64,000 nt of DNA, taken from Orbicella faveolata (lineage: Eukaryota > Cnidaria > Anthozoa > Scleractinia > Merulinidae). Position numbers and translations under genes: made by a program. The stretch lies in NCBI RefSeq assembly GCF_002042975.1, contig NW_018150290.1, positions 547,473-611,472 on the forward strand, in the 5' to 3' direction. The notes under the pieces were generated by a model that searched no databases, was not told the DNA's origin, and worked only from the letters and a program-made list of their open reading frames with translations. Positions 37,883 to 52,400 of this stretch are shown in pieces. Positions within the stretch are counted from its first letter, which is position 1. Each line of letters opens with the position of its first letter.

Positions 37883-38986
37883 CAAACATTTTTCAGGCAT
37901 CCAGTCCATTTCAAAAAAAAAAGCAATAAGTGCACACTTTTGAAACCAAATTCCAGAAGGAAATACCAATGAAAGCCTTTTGCACAAATCTAAGAACAGG
38001 ACCTATTATCATGTTACAGTAAATCATTAGTGTGGAATTTTTTAGGCAATATGTTAGACATTTCTGAAGGAAGGAAGCAATTCAGGGATTGAGAAGTCTG
38101 CTTTCAAGGAATTCAGGAGGATCTATCCCAAACTCTAGAAACATATTTATGTAAACTGAAGCCACCCCATCCAAAAGAATTCAGTTTCACTTTTATTATT
38201 CTGTCATTTATTTTAATACAATCAAATAGACGAAACTAGTTTTTTAACACCCAAAATGAGCTTGGCTCTGTAATAAGCTTAAGAAACCTTGTGCAACGGA
38301 CAGCATAAGTACAGTTAAATTAGTATACCAAATGCAGATAATGTGTTGTGTAAAGCTGTATGTTACAAAATGACTAAGCTGCTCTTGAAAAGCTGTATTC
38401 ACCTTTTCACAACCCGAAAGTCGTAAAAGTGTTACAACGCTATTTCAAACCTCATGCGCACATATACTTTTAACTGAAGATGTAGGCCAAAGCCCAAGCG
38501 AGCCACTCTGGTATAGGCACATGGAAAGACAAACTCTTACTTTAATGTAGCAATTCAGTTTAAAGCAAAAGTCCTTCATCATAAATCTACAAAATCAGCA
38601 TGTTTTTTAGGCTAGGGTGACAAAGACGTTAGGAACTTAAGACAACTGAAGAGGAAGAAGAAGTTAGTTTACAATAAAGGATATAAAACCATAAAATTTA
38701 GAGAACTTGAAGGGGCATTATCATCAATCACTAAGGAAAACAATGTACTGCACAAAGGATTCTGTTTGTTGAATTATAGAAAGACTTAATAAATTTTAAC
38801 ACAATGACAAAATTGATTTCCAACAGAACTCTATAGGAACTATCCGTACTACAAGATCATCTTTCGAGAACTTCAAAAGTATCCATGAAAACTATTTAAA
38901 GCCACATTTTTTTAGTGAGTTAAAGTTGAAATCTGTTTCCACTGCAATTAAAAATTGCATCATCATGATTTCTGTCATTTTTGAAA

Positions 38987-39280
38987 CTACTTTCCAGGAA
39001 TCATTTTCTCTTTACTGTTGGAATCATAAAAAATTGATGATAATATCCCTTTTTCAAACCAGTCCACAATAGCATTTAGTTTTGCTTGCCTAGCCTTTTC
39101 TTTAACATGTATTTCATTGTTTTTTACAATCAGCTTCAACAATTTTTTTTCCTCAGGAACAAATGCATCCTCCTCAATACCTTTAGACACAGTAAAAGCA
39201 GTAAAAAGTTCCCTAAAACGGAAACAGGCTTTGCAGCTGAAGTCTGCTAAAATATAAATACTTCCTTCGATACACGTCAA
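38987..39280 (-). other. open frame of uncertain status, possible terminal exon
   Basis: Up to 97 residues ending GKSTOP-like IPGK, with a charged middle (EEKKLLKLIVKNNEIHVKEK) that reads like protein rather than noise. An acceptor-like CGTTTTAG precedes GGAACTTTTT at 39212. No matching upstream exon is evident between here and 40484. It could be a terminal exon of an unseen gene, a relic, or chance; I do not recognise it. Confidence 0.25.
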
Positions 39281-40484
39281 GTTAAATTAATGCTTAATCT
39301 ATTTTTTTCTCAGGGTTGAAAATTGGACAGGAATGTTAGCAGTAGTACCTGCTTTACAACCCATGCCCACCTAGTTTAATTAAATCCTCAAGCCTGCATG
39401 GCAGGTCCAAGAGTAAATAAAATGTGCTGCCTAGGGGTGTATGTGGGGTGGGAGAGCAGTACACAATAACTTGTGCCTGGAGTCCCACCCAACCCACCCT
39501 GGCAACACATCCCATATTTACTCTTCTACATCCTACAGAGGAAAAAAAATGCTTGTGAAAAGTACATAATACAGCAAGACTGCTGTTCATTTTTGTGTCA
39601 TTCTGTATTTTTTTTTTCACGCAATTTATATTTTGTCCCTCTGACAGAGATAAAATTAAAGAACAGTTGAAACAGAAAGCTTTCTGATTTTTTTTTCCAA
39701 ACAAGTGGAATTAAATCAACAGGAAAAAAGAAAACTGTTCACAACACAATCTGTGTCAGGTAGGAATGTCCCCTTTGATCCAAATCATCAACAAGTGTGG
39801 AGAGTATTGAGTTACCAAACAAAAGTTGGGAGAGATACATGAGGGACAAAACAAATCATCGAAAATTTGTCATAAACTGGATATTAGCACAAACTACCCA
39901 TGCATAAGTTAGCCACAAAAAAACAAGTAACTTGTTAAAAATTCTTTGGTGAAATTCATCTACAGAGGTTCCAGTTTTGCAATCTGCTTAGGTTATTAAG
40001 TTAAAAGAACCTTCAATCTATTAAAAGATTAAAAATGTTTGCTTCTGGTATGAATCATTGGTCCACTTTAGGTGACTAAGTAGACACCATTTCATAAAAT
40101 GATACGGCATGATACATTGTAGATACACCATATGATTACTTAGTTTTCATCAACATAATAATTATTATAGGGTAACCTCTCATTCACTGACATTAACTGC
40201 AGTGCAAAAATGAAAATTAAAGCTAGAAAGAATTTCTCCTGAACTGAATCAAAAAATAATACAAAAAGCTCTACTGAACAATCCAATAACCCAGAGTCAT
40301 TTACCAACTGTAAAAGCACAGAATCATTCTTGTTGGCTTGATCCCTCGTAAGACATTAAAGATTGCAGTGCTGATTTGTGGTTATCTGTTAAATCCTTGA
40401 GATCGTTAAGAAAGGTTTTAAACCTGATTCATGTCACAAGATTAATTTAGCAATAGATTCACAATTGAGAAATTCATTTCAGCA

Positions 40485-43400
40485 CTATCTTGAAGCTGAG
40501 GCTTGTCGTTCCTCAATCATGCTGGTGAGTTTTCGCTGCAACACTTCTTCTGATCGTGAAATTTTAGCAGGAAGATGAGTACCGTGGTCATCCTGCAACA
40601 GTGCTCTCTTATGGCTTGTCTCTCCCGTACCTTGCTTCAGCATCTGGTTGATATCCCGCAGTTTCTGCATATGAAAAAGTGAAATAGTCATCTTTCTGTT
40701 CAGAACTTCTCTCAGGCTACCTTTAGAGCTTAAACCATGTTAAACATAGGAATTTTCTTGGATTGCAAGTTGCAAGAAATCTATCTTGTCTAACAACCCA
40801 TTTGCAACCTGCAATTGTCATTTTGCAAGCTGCGAGACAAGTTGCAGTGTGTAACACCCCCTCTAAACACCTTGGAATGTTTTCAGTCATAACTGTTGCA
40901 TTGCAAGTTGTAAGAAAAATTGTCTAATGTAACAGGGGCTGGAGGTTTTCTTAAACTTCATAGTTGACAAATTAATACTAGGATATAATCATTTACCTCT
41001 GCTGGACTTTCTTTGAAGCAATACAACAGTCGTGTTGTTGGTGTCATTGAAACTCCTGAATAGAAACAACAGAAAAAAACAATACAGTTACTTAAAGTTT
41101 TCCAGTCTATTTTTATCTTATTGTTGTGTTGAAAAATGCCAAACAAAAAGCTAGGAATTGCTTGGTTTCCAGAGCTGTTACAATGCATTACAAGTACAAT
41201 ACAATTTCAAAAGCTGTGATAATTTCATTAGTTTTAAAATCATCTTATAGTGACTAACCATTCTTGTGTGGAGAAATGTACACGGGATGTCGGGTGGAGA
41301 CTTTGCGACGTGGAGAATGTGCCTGATTTTTCATCACAGGCAATGGAGAAAGTGGAGGAGAGTCCAACTACAGAAGAAAATGTCAACAATTCAACAATAA
41401 AGGTTAAATGTGTATTGTATAAACACCAATGAATTCCCCGGTAAACTTTTCCGGAAAAACTTGATATTTTCACATGTGAAAATAACATGCTGTCTTCGCA
41501 CATGAAAAGATCATAGTTGCTGTGGTTACATAATAAACTGCACCTTTTACAGCAAAAGTAGTGTTGGTAATAGTATTATATGTTGAAAAGTATTTCACTC
41601 ACTCTCTGTGGTAACTTGAGAAATATTTTTTAACACTCAAAGAGAAATTTGACTTCTACTAGCTTGGACCAAGGCTTTTTGTACTGGTTGTCTTGATGTC
41701 TTAATTGTCACAAAATACTACTCGCAATGGGCAAATTTGTCTGAATTCACTCCTGAAACCACTGGAACATATTTTGTTTATGTCTGCTACATGTACATCT
41801 GCAGACAATTTCAATTCCCTTTTACGTCTGAAATCATGAGGCCTGATTTAACTTACAATCACCCATCAACTGAAAGATGCAGGAGTAACTACAACATATT
41901 TCTAAAAACTTGTGTACCGGTATATTATTACACAATTTCAGTACAACTTACCGCTCTGTCTCCAGCCGAGAACTTGAGAGCAAAATTTTTCACCCTTTTG
42001 ATGAACACCTAACAAATGGATTCCACAGAGAATGTTAAAAACATGAATGCATGTTTTGAACATAATATTTCATTGCTTAATATTTACCTTGTTGTAGAAC
42101 TCAATGAGGTCTCCTCTTTCACCGTCGATATTTGGACTGTTCTCAGTGCTGCTGGATCCAGAAGCTGAAGCACCAGTTGGAGGGGGTGTAGAAGGTACAG
42201 TGCTTGCACTCCTCACTGGGCTCGCTCTTGCACTACTGCAGCCTTGAACTGGGCTGGCTGGTCCACTACTACCGGGCTCACTTTTGATACCTGTTGTCAA
42301 GAAACCACTTTTAGTTTCACAATTTTTTCTCAAAGTCTTAGTGAAAGGAAAAGGTGAAGGGGCACATGAAACTGGAACTACAGACGAAGAGTAGTTGACA
42401 ACTTCTTCACAGGGTTAGTTGAAAGGGCAACCACGGGACTGCATACAAAAATCACCTCACAGAAGGTGATGCAGCAGCAATAACAACAAAGCCAGGGACC
42501 ACAGAAAAAGCTAATGTGGTTTATCCTAGTTTCTGCAACATCCATGGGAGTTTCAATAGACCATTTTATAGTTGTCTGGTCAGTGACTTGGCCTTTGAAT
42601 GGCAGCGAGGCTGGAGGTGACCTTGTTTTGATACAGACCTCATTGCTTTTGTCGCGTAAATCAAGTTGTTCTAGTGCTTACTAGATGCATTTACATGACA
42701 AAAGCAGAGAGGTCTGTATCAAGCAACCTCGCTACCTTTCAAAGGACAGGTCTCCGAGCAGACAACTGTAAAATGGTCTATTCTCCGAACATAGGTTTCA
42801 GTAAGGGTCTGGTGCTTGGCCATTCTGATTGCTCGAAGGCAGATTTTACCATGACCAATAATGTTCAGAATAAACATAACCTTAATTTAATCTAACCTCT
42901 TGCTCCACCCTCACTTCCACTGCTACCAAGTGGGACTTGTCTTCTTCCTCTGAGCAGCACACTTCTGTAAACCTTTGTGGGTAAGAGGAAAATAAGAACT
43001 CAGAGGAGCGAGTATGAAAGGAAGATGTTAAAAGGTCTATTTGTACTGTCAACATTTAAAAGAACCTTACATGGCTAACAGCCTGAGGCTGAGTGCGATA
43101 ACACTTCATGATGTTCTGGAATGACAGATCAGCATTTGTAACCTATAAAATAAACAAGAAATTAATATTTTAGAGGGATGGAGGAAAATATGCTTTTATT
43201 TGTCACATCAATAACTATATGAGATAAAAACATACTGTGAAATAATGCTGGTTTAAAAATTTGTTGGACAATCAGGTATATTATGATGTAACTCAGCACA
43301 TCTCTCTCAAATATCTCTCATTTTCCCTGTCAGACATAACAATGGCTATCATCCTTGTCAAAAGCTAGATTTTGGGTATCAAATTTTTACTTAAACAATT

Positions 43401-46400
43401 TACTATAAGGTTTGTGGGCTACTTAAACTTGTCAACTGTACAATGTATAAAAAAAATATCCAGGGCACTACACACTAAAGCTTGTAAGAAAGTATTACTT
43501 AAATACATACCTTGCCCATGACATAAATTGAACACATCAATATCTGATCAATATGTCTGTCCTTCATCAACTCCGTCATGTTCATCAAGGTATGCTCAAA
43601 GCATGTCCACATCCTACAAACAAGAATGGGTATCCTTATTAGTGATCAAAATGCTATTTCTCCTTAAAATTAACTTACAAGAATGGAGCAAAAGATCACT
43701 GGGCGATGTGCAATTAAATATTCCAACCTTGTACCATGTGAAATGCATGGAGACACAGGGAGAATTTACATGAGGGCTTACTTTACACGGAGATCCTCCT
43801 GGACATCAAGTTTGGAGCAGAGATCACGGAGGCGAACACTGGATAGATGATAAAGCTGTGCATAAAAAAGAGAAAGTTTGCTACAGAAGACACAGAAAAT
43901 TGACACAATTTGGAATCCTGATATTAGAGATAAGCACCTGATTTCTTGTCAATTTATCAACACAAATCATACTGGAAAGCTGATGAGAATTAAGACACTG
44001 GTTACCAATGGGAAATTTCAGTTTGGCAGTTGAAGAAGTTTACATTGAACAATATCTGCCAAAACATGCTTGGTCTGATTACAGCTTTTCTTAGCCTTAC
44101 ATCCAAGTTTGAGAACAAACATGCGATAGGACACCAACAATATCTGAATACAATCCTCTTGGAACTGAAATCAAGGAATGCTGATGGCTTTGAAATGTAG
44201 GTACTAATCAATATCCTTGACTCTGCTACTGGGGTCAAGGGCAGAAACAAAATGGTGGTAAATTCCTAACCATGACTTGGTTAGAAAGTCAGGCTGCATG
44301 TCCCATTTACATCAAAACTCCATATGTTTGATACAATTTTAGAACATCTGATTTATCAGTAACTTAACATTCACATAAGCATTCACAGTGTTCCAGCATG
44401 GCAGCTACCTTTCTGAAGAACAGTGCTAAGGAGCCTGTCTTTCTTGGTTTACTTGGAGTCGGAGCCTTTGACTTGGGTGTGGTTGGTGCTGATGATGACC
44501 TGACAGGACTTGACGTCGGTGATGCCATGGTATTGCTGGGAGCCAAAACACTCCCAGCCTGAGGCGATGTGACTTGCACAGTAGTTGAGGTGTTGGGCAA
44601 CACAACAGCTTGAGCAACACCATTTACAATGTAGCCACCCTGATTACCTGGTGCTGGTGTAATAATCACTGAAACCAGATAAAAAGGTTGATTCTTCTTA
44701 TACTGATAACAACAACAACAACAACCATTTATTTGTACTCACAATTTATATCCAAGTAAATGTTACTTTTAATATCCAGATCAAAATGTAACTGATAACA
44801 TAACTGATTTTGATCCTTTACTTTCAACATCCTAAATGAGAAAACAATGGTCATCAACACAATGTCCTTTGGTTGATGTTTCTTACACAGTCAAACCTCC
44901 ACAATGGCAACCTTGGGGATGGAGGGAAGTGGCCGTTGTAGAGAAGTGGCAATTATGGGCAGGATGTAATTCGACACCTTGTGACCATTAGTGGAGGTTC
45001 CACTGTACTAATATTTCACTAAGCAAGAAATGGTCAGGATTCAAAATATTCCCTTGCTTTTAATACTCTGAGATTATAGTCTTCAGTACGGGTGCAAAAA
45101 AACAATTTGCCCAAAATAGTTGTACATTCAAACCTCACCTTTCAGACACCTCCAATGGACACCTCCCCTGGACTAAAGAATCCTGAATTTACATAATCTT
45201 TACCTCAGACTATAACACAGATATCTCCACAAAATGGATGCTACGCTCTGCTCCTTTGGTGTCTGTACTAAAGAGGTTTGACTGTGGCCCCAAGTTAAAA
45301 CTCTTTTCCAAATGTCCAAAAATAGTTTGTAACTGTTATTACACTTACATGTTGGGGCGTTCCTTGCTGCAGCCTGCCTTGTTGTAGCAGAAAGAGTCAC
45401 CGGTGGAGCACTCTGTGCAGAAGGAGAGCTACTGAAGAGATTACGCCTTGCACCACTGCTTGGGGTGATTGGTGAACTGAACACATCATGGGCTGATGGA
45501 GAGCTGGGCAACTGCAACACTGAAAACCAAAACAATGGTATGGTGAAATCCCTACCCCAGATCATAGTATTCAATTCAAATACAAGTTCTTGAACTACTT
45601 TAGTTCAGTTCAAAGATTAAGTATGGGCGATGGATAACTGAACAACTAGATTTGAATCATAACAACTGTCAATGTGCTAAATGATTATGGCTCTGCATTT
45701 CATTAAAATACAAAGACTACCATCTGCATTATCACCCTAAGCCCTCACCTCTTCTAGCAGCTCCTTCCTCTCCACAAATTCTTTGAACACGAGGGTGGAT
45801 AATAGGCGAGGCCAGTAGGTTTTGTGTGCTGTGCGCAGCTTCTGTCTGGTAAGGGAGAGATACGTCTTCACATGATGGAACAGAACCAGCTTGTTGGATT
45901 GACGACCAAAGGGGAGAGTCATGGCTCCAAGCAAGGCACTCCAGAATCTGCTCTTCAATCTAGTCCAAAAGATGCAACAAATATTGAATTCCATTTATCT
46001 TTTGGTAATTTTATAATATTGCTAAAGGAGAAATCAGCCTTACGTGGCTAATCTGAGACTTACATGATTGAGGTGTTTAACAACATCTCTTGAGAGCCCA
46101 TCTTCAGCTTTTATGAAAACTTCAATAATTTTCAGGAAACAGTAGGGACTGATGTCAAAGATTTCAATCACCCATGGAAAAGTTCTAATAAAATGAGAGC
46201 AAGACAGACAAGATATTAAGCTTTGCTGCAATTATCCAGAAGTAAAAATAAAGTTGCTCTATGCTCTCTGTACAAGATCCAGTACTAACAAGATACCTAC
46301 CTTTGGGAGTTGTAAGAAAAGATAATGATTTCCAAACAACAGGCCATCAAGGAAGAATGCAAGTTCTCTCGCTCCAAGAGGCTCTGCAAAAAAGAAACAC

Positions 46401-49400
46401 AAAGTGTTTGTAAACCCATATTTATCTCTTCACAGATGTTAAATGATTAGTTGCTGAAAAGAAGCCTAGCCCTTTTACTTCCCAGAAAAAAGTGAACTTA
46501 CAGTTAAATCTAGGTGTCCTTGCAGCCTGTTCTGCTCTTGTAAAGTAATGCTTTCAAGAACCTGTCAATAAAACCACAGAAATGTTAGCATTGTATAAGC
46601 TCCTGTTTTAAATGAAAGCGAGCTATTTGCAGAGGTTTGTTTCAAAGACACAACATAGAAAAAGAATTGCCATGTTTCAATAGCAATCAACTTTCAACTT
46701 CCACAGTTACTGTCCATTACATGTATTATCCAATAATTCATTTTTCAGAGTCAACAAACACTAATTGCAAGAGTTAACCATACCTTGAAGTACAGAATCT
46801 CAGCAAGTTTCAGCCTCTTTGTGGCAAACTCTCTTGTGGAGCAGGGAGATTTTGGCCTGTCAGGCGATGGCTGAAAGGAAATTAGAACATATTAAGTTTC
46901 TGATCTGATGAAGAGGAGGCCAGACTATACAATTAAGTTCAAAACCATGAAGTAGCAATCAGACATCATTCCAATATTTGCTTTAATGAATCATTATTTA
47001 CCTGAACATATTCCCGGAGGAAGGTCTCGCCAAGTGTTCCAACTCGACTCTCAATGGCTTCTTGAGGATTTCTACTGCACTCACTGCAACATAAAATACA
47101 GAGTCAGCACTGGAAATAATTTTTAATGCCTAGCAAGGCTGGTTAATAAGAGATTCATTACATGACTGGAACTACAGAACACCTTTAAGAGTAATCTTGC
47201 AGGCTCGTTCGGGACAGTGCCCGGTCCAATACTTGGAGAATATTGGACCGACAATGGAGCAATCTGATTGGTTGATTTTAGTTATTGGCCTTCTGAACTA
47301 ACTTGTAATGGGTGTGTTTAACAATGTACTATGGGGTAATTCTCAAAGCAGAGTTCTTTTTAAGTTTTACATAAGCCTGGAGTGGCTATAAAAATGAAAA
47401 CAAACATGGATATGTAACATGGTACATGTTTGAACCCAGGAGTATCAGCAGTTCATATAGTGTGATCGTCCGGGTGAGGGTAGTTCTGAAAAGAACAGTT
47501 GTTTGTGACTGATGTTTCGACAACCTGAGCGGAAGTCATCTTCAGGGTCAAGCCTTGACTCTGAAGATGACTTCCGCTCAGGTTGTCGAAACGTCAGTCA
47601 CCAACAACAGTTCTTTTCAGAACTACCCTTACCCGGATGATCACACTATACGAACTAAACATGGAAATGGATGACTTCTGATTTTTAATATGATGTTTCA
47701 GTGCAAGCGTGGTCTACAAACAAAATCTTAATAATAATTTGCAATTGAGAACTTTCTACTTACGAGAATATTTTCAGGAGCCTATCACTTGGCCCTGCCT
47801 TCAACCCTGACAGGAGAGCCTGCAGTCTACTGACTGACTGTGTTGCTGTGGATACAGGAGTTACCCTACAAAATAGAAATAAACAGTGATTGGACCAAGA
47901 ACTAAGATTTAATTTTAATTAATATTATTACCTAGCAGCTGCTTGGCTAACTATTCAGCACATGATTCAAGTGGTACTTAATTAAGATTGAAACTGATGA
48001 AAGTTAACATTCTTGAGAGAGTCTAAAAGTATATAATATTTTTTTAACACTGAATTTCTTGAAAATCAAAATTATAGCAACTCATTCTGTGAAGCATCTT
48101 ACTTAGGATCTTTCTCCTTCAAATATCTTCTTCCAGTCAGGGGAGTTGAGGGCGCAAGACTTCTAGTCTGTAACAACAAAAGGAAAAAAGAATGAGTCTA
48201 AACTCCAGGAAAAAAAAAATATCTTGCATGCTATCTGCTACCGTAAGTGTATGGTTTTGCATCTGTTTCAGCGTGAGGTGGGTCAATAATTTTGTCATTT
48301 TTAGCTCGAGGCATACTGACATCAGTACACATATTCAGGTATTCATTTATTTTGGTCTACAGTGGTCATAGTTTTGAGAATCATATAGCATCCTACATCC
48401 CAAATCCATGCAATAGTCCTCCTCCTGTTAGGGAATTTGGATCACTCTGTGTATAACAATTAAGAGGGGTCTAAAAGCTTAAAGCTATAACTAATTCCAT
48501 AACCGTAAACAGAAAGAAAAACAGAAAAACATTAGAACTTACTCTTGTAAAATGTTCCTGTAAATTCCTCCTAAGCCCCATCCTAAAGAAAGAGAAACCC
48601 TATATCAGTCATTAAATCAAATACACCCTTGTTTGCCAATAACAAAATCCTTCTTACATGTATAATACTGGCTTGACTAAACAAGAAATCATTTGAAAGT
48701 CAAATTATAACTGTTCCTTCCCCTCAGACATTTGTTCTTACCTTTGTTGCTCGTCAACTTCTGCAAAAGTGTAAGACTTTGCTGGTGTGCCTATTTCAAC
48801 ATGGGCCTCATCATCCAGGAAGATCCTCTCATCAAAATCTCCAACTGATAGCACATACTCCTCATATTCTTTATTGACAGATTTACTGGTAGATAAAACC
48901 AAGAAATCAACAAAAAGGTACACAAAAAAAAAACGTCCCACTATCAGTACTTAAAATATAACGTCTAAATTGTGGGTGAAAGACTTTTAGAGAGAAACAG
49001 AGCTTCATACTGTAATTTGCTTGCTGCAATGATCTTACTAGATAACACTGATAACTAGCTTCTGACCACTTCTCAAATGCAAATTACTAATTCATCAAGT
49101 TTAAACAAAGGACAGTGTTTGGATATCTGCTCTTATTTAGCATAGATTGTTATGATTTTATCTCTTTTTTTCCTTAGTTTTGATTAAAAAGATATATCAA
49201 ATACTCAAGACAGTGTCTGACTACATTTCCAAAGACCTTGAAAGTTCACAAAAAATAATCCACTATGCATTTTATTCGTGTTTCGTGTTTGCAGGTAACT
49301 TGATTAGCTGACAAAGATGCAATGAACAGCTGAGAACTTGTTTTTGTTTGAAGAGAATGGTAGATTTTTCAAAAGACAAAATTAGTTATTTTCCATACTT

Positions 49401-52400
49401 CCAGATTGTCAAAGTTTGTGTCAACCCTGTCTCTTAAATGCACTCTACGGGATATTGAGAAGTTTGCACAGTATAAAACTGATATAAATCTTAAGATTAG
49501 GATGTAAAATGGGGAAGAGGGGGACAAAAGCTTGGACTGGATGGAATAAAGATACTCTTAGCCTTACCAGTTTTGTTCAAAATTTCCCTGATCCAGAATA
49601 CCCGTCAGGTTTTCCTCATTCCCTTTCAGTGTCTGTTAAAAGAACATGAATTTTACTGCAACTTGCAAAATAAAGCCCTGCTCATGTCCAAGAATTCAAA
49701 GACTGAGGTTTTAAACCATTACTTCCCAGTTTGGTGTTGACGGTGAGGGGTTGGGTGGTGGGTTACAGCCTAAGAGAACTGCTGGTTCTGGAAAGATAGG
49801 ACAGTCCTATTATCTTACTATCAAAAGAGGATAACAGTGCTAAGCACAGGTGAGTTAAGTGTCACATTGATGCTTTGTTATCATGATATATCCTCATCTT
49901 TATTAGCATTCTTCTTGGAGATAGGTTTCTGGCAAAAATGCTACTTTTTGAAAAAAACATATATAATTTAGCCCAGATAAAGTAGTCTCCTCCACAGCCG
50001 TTTTTTTGGGATGTCACGTAACGCTCCCCCCAAAGAAACGGCTGCTCACAGCCGAACCACATTCTTTTCCTTTTGTGTTTGAGGTTTGTTTGCGCTCTGT
50101 TGAACAGACCAATCACATAATAGCAAAGTGTGAATGACGTAAGCTTTCATGCGAAAAGGTCTGCGGTGCGAACACACAAGGGATTTCTGGCTTTTGTTTC
50201 ACGCCGCATGTCGCCAAAAATAGGCGGTGTTCGCAGGCTACGATCATGATGGATGAAAAAAAAAATGTAAATGAAAGCTCTAAGTACAGGTGCTTCGTGT
50301 GCTCATTGCTATGTTCAGCTAATGAGAGAATATATATTTTCTTGAAATGTCAAATTGTAAGCGTCAACCAAGGGCTAAATGCTTCCTACAGATTGTAATC
50401 AGGAGGAAAGAGCAGCATTCAGAACTCGCTGTCAACAAAGCGAGCGAAGCTACTTGATTTCCTGGTTCCTTTATTAAGTTAAAATAGATATCTTCCTTCT
50501 CGACAATATTTTTTGAGTTGAAAGCTTCTAATAATTAGCTTGACCTTTGAAGAGTCTTCAGCTACATAGAAAGCTCATTCAAGTGTCGCTGGTATTTTTC
50601 GGCATCCCTATTAAAACAAAAGCTGGAAATCTGTATGTTCATTTGTGACATTTCCCACAACGGGATACAAAGATAAAAAACATTCTCTGATTGGACAAAG
50701 GGCGAATTTGGCACTAAAACGTTCTTGAAAATAGAATGGAAGAGGTGACTGGCTAATTTTGTGAAAGGAATGTTGTTGGGATGTGAGCAGCTGTTTCTTT
50801 GGGGGGAGCGTTGCGTGACATCCCAAAAAACGGCTGCGGAGGAGACTAAGATACAAGAGGCACATATTAAACTAGAATAGCTATTATTCTCCTTGTCATG
50901 GCCTCTCTTTCATGGAAATAGGGGTGGGTCACGTGTGAGATACCACTGCCTATCATGACAGCCAACTGTTAGTACACAGGATGATGTAATCACTTTAAGC
51001 CTTATACCTTTTTTTCAAATAGTTGCTTTAGGAACGGCTTCCAGTGATGTTCTTTGATACCTTTAGCCTCCAACACTATTCCTGTTGGAAAGACAAATCA
51101 ATACACTTAAGACATGATTGATCATCGCAGTTATATAATATACTTCTTATATTCCTCTGCAGTTCAAATATATGATCATCCATATGTTTGCTAAAATCAA
51201 TGCATTATTACACAAAATATCTCTACCCCTCCAATAGAAGTTTATTTTGCCGGTTACTCCCTCCCCACAGATCCCTATCTTTGAAAAAGGTTGGCTTTTA
51301 AATACCTACCCTTCCCCGGTCCCTGGAATTTCCATGGACCTCCTTTTGGGGTGGGTATGGTTTTTTCCTGGAATGACATATCAAGAGCAACCACTTTGTG
51401 CTGTTTGCTCAACACTGCTACTTCCACAGTCAGCATTGCAAATCTCCCCACCTCTTTTACACATTTTCGTTGGGAGAATTTATAATATATTGCAGACTCA
51501 AGCTTGAAGAATTTAATTCTCCATACTGCTTGTGGTACAATGTTATCAAACTTTCATTTCTGAGAATTAAGTGGTGCATTAAGACAACACTTTAATAATT
51601 GTTTATGTATCCCATTGTTTGGAATTTTCACTGTTCTTTTGTCCACTATACTTGGCATTATAATCATAATATGAGGAGAAATTCAGTTTTGATCACTCTT
51701 AGGAACTTGCAGGTGATTACTGGCAATACACTAAATTGTCCTGCAGACAACAGGGCTAAAAAAAAGTGCTGTCTGGTTGTCTGGGACAAGTAGATTTTCC
51801 TTCTGAGCAAGTAACTTTTCATTCTCATTTGCCCCCAGTGGACAAGGGATCAGGCAAGTCATCTGCCAGGCCTTGTGCATGATGTTGGTGTACAATTGCG
51901 TAACAAAAACGGTCTCGCGCTACATTTCTTATTATTTCTCGTCATTCTTAAAACCAGTGGTCGTAAAACTTTGCAGAACTTCCATCTATGTGTACCCCAA
52001 AAAGCAAAATTATCTGTCTGAAAGAGATCTATTAGAAGAACAAAAACAACATTCCGAAAACAGGTTAGGCAAAAAGTGCCGTTTTTCCCCCATTTTTTGA
52101 CCAAACCGTAAAGTGCATTATTATAATTTTTAACTTCTTAGTGTGAACAATTCAATTCAAGAAGGTGTCTCCAAAGTGCACCTAAATTTTGCTTTAAAAT
52201 GGTGGGATTCTTTCATTTGTGGTTGTATCTGTCAAAAAAATATGATTACAAAACTAGCGCGAGACCACGTTTTTAATTTAAAAACTTTGTCATTTCATTG
52301 CGCCTTTGTTCACACATTTCGAGCACTTTTTTCCTTTTTTGCCTTTTGCGCAAATTTTGCGTTTTGCCAATCGCGCCTCCGGCATTGCGCATTTTTGCCA

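Larger units (their letters stand above)
36508..40484. other. intergenic region between convergent NAGLU and the pocket-protein gene
   Basis: It contains the NAGLU 3' UTR, a TTAGGG run (36825-36853), two palindromes (37581-37638, 37757-37882) and a decayed inverted element near 37080-37220 with AGTGTCCATCTT motifs. One minus-strand frame at 38987-39280 is noted separately. The rest looks like unique AT-rich DNA. Confidence 0.6.

Noticed and set aside
39354-39704. 116-codon minus-strand frame
   Set aside because: Composition looks like translated intergenic repeat, with no link to the frame at 38987.
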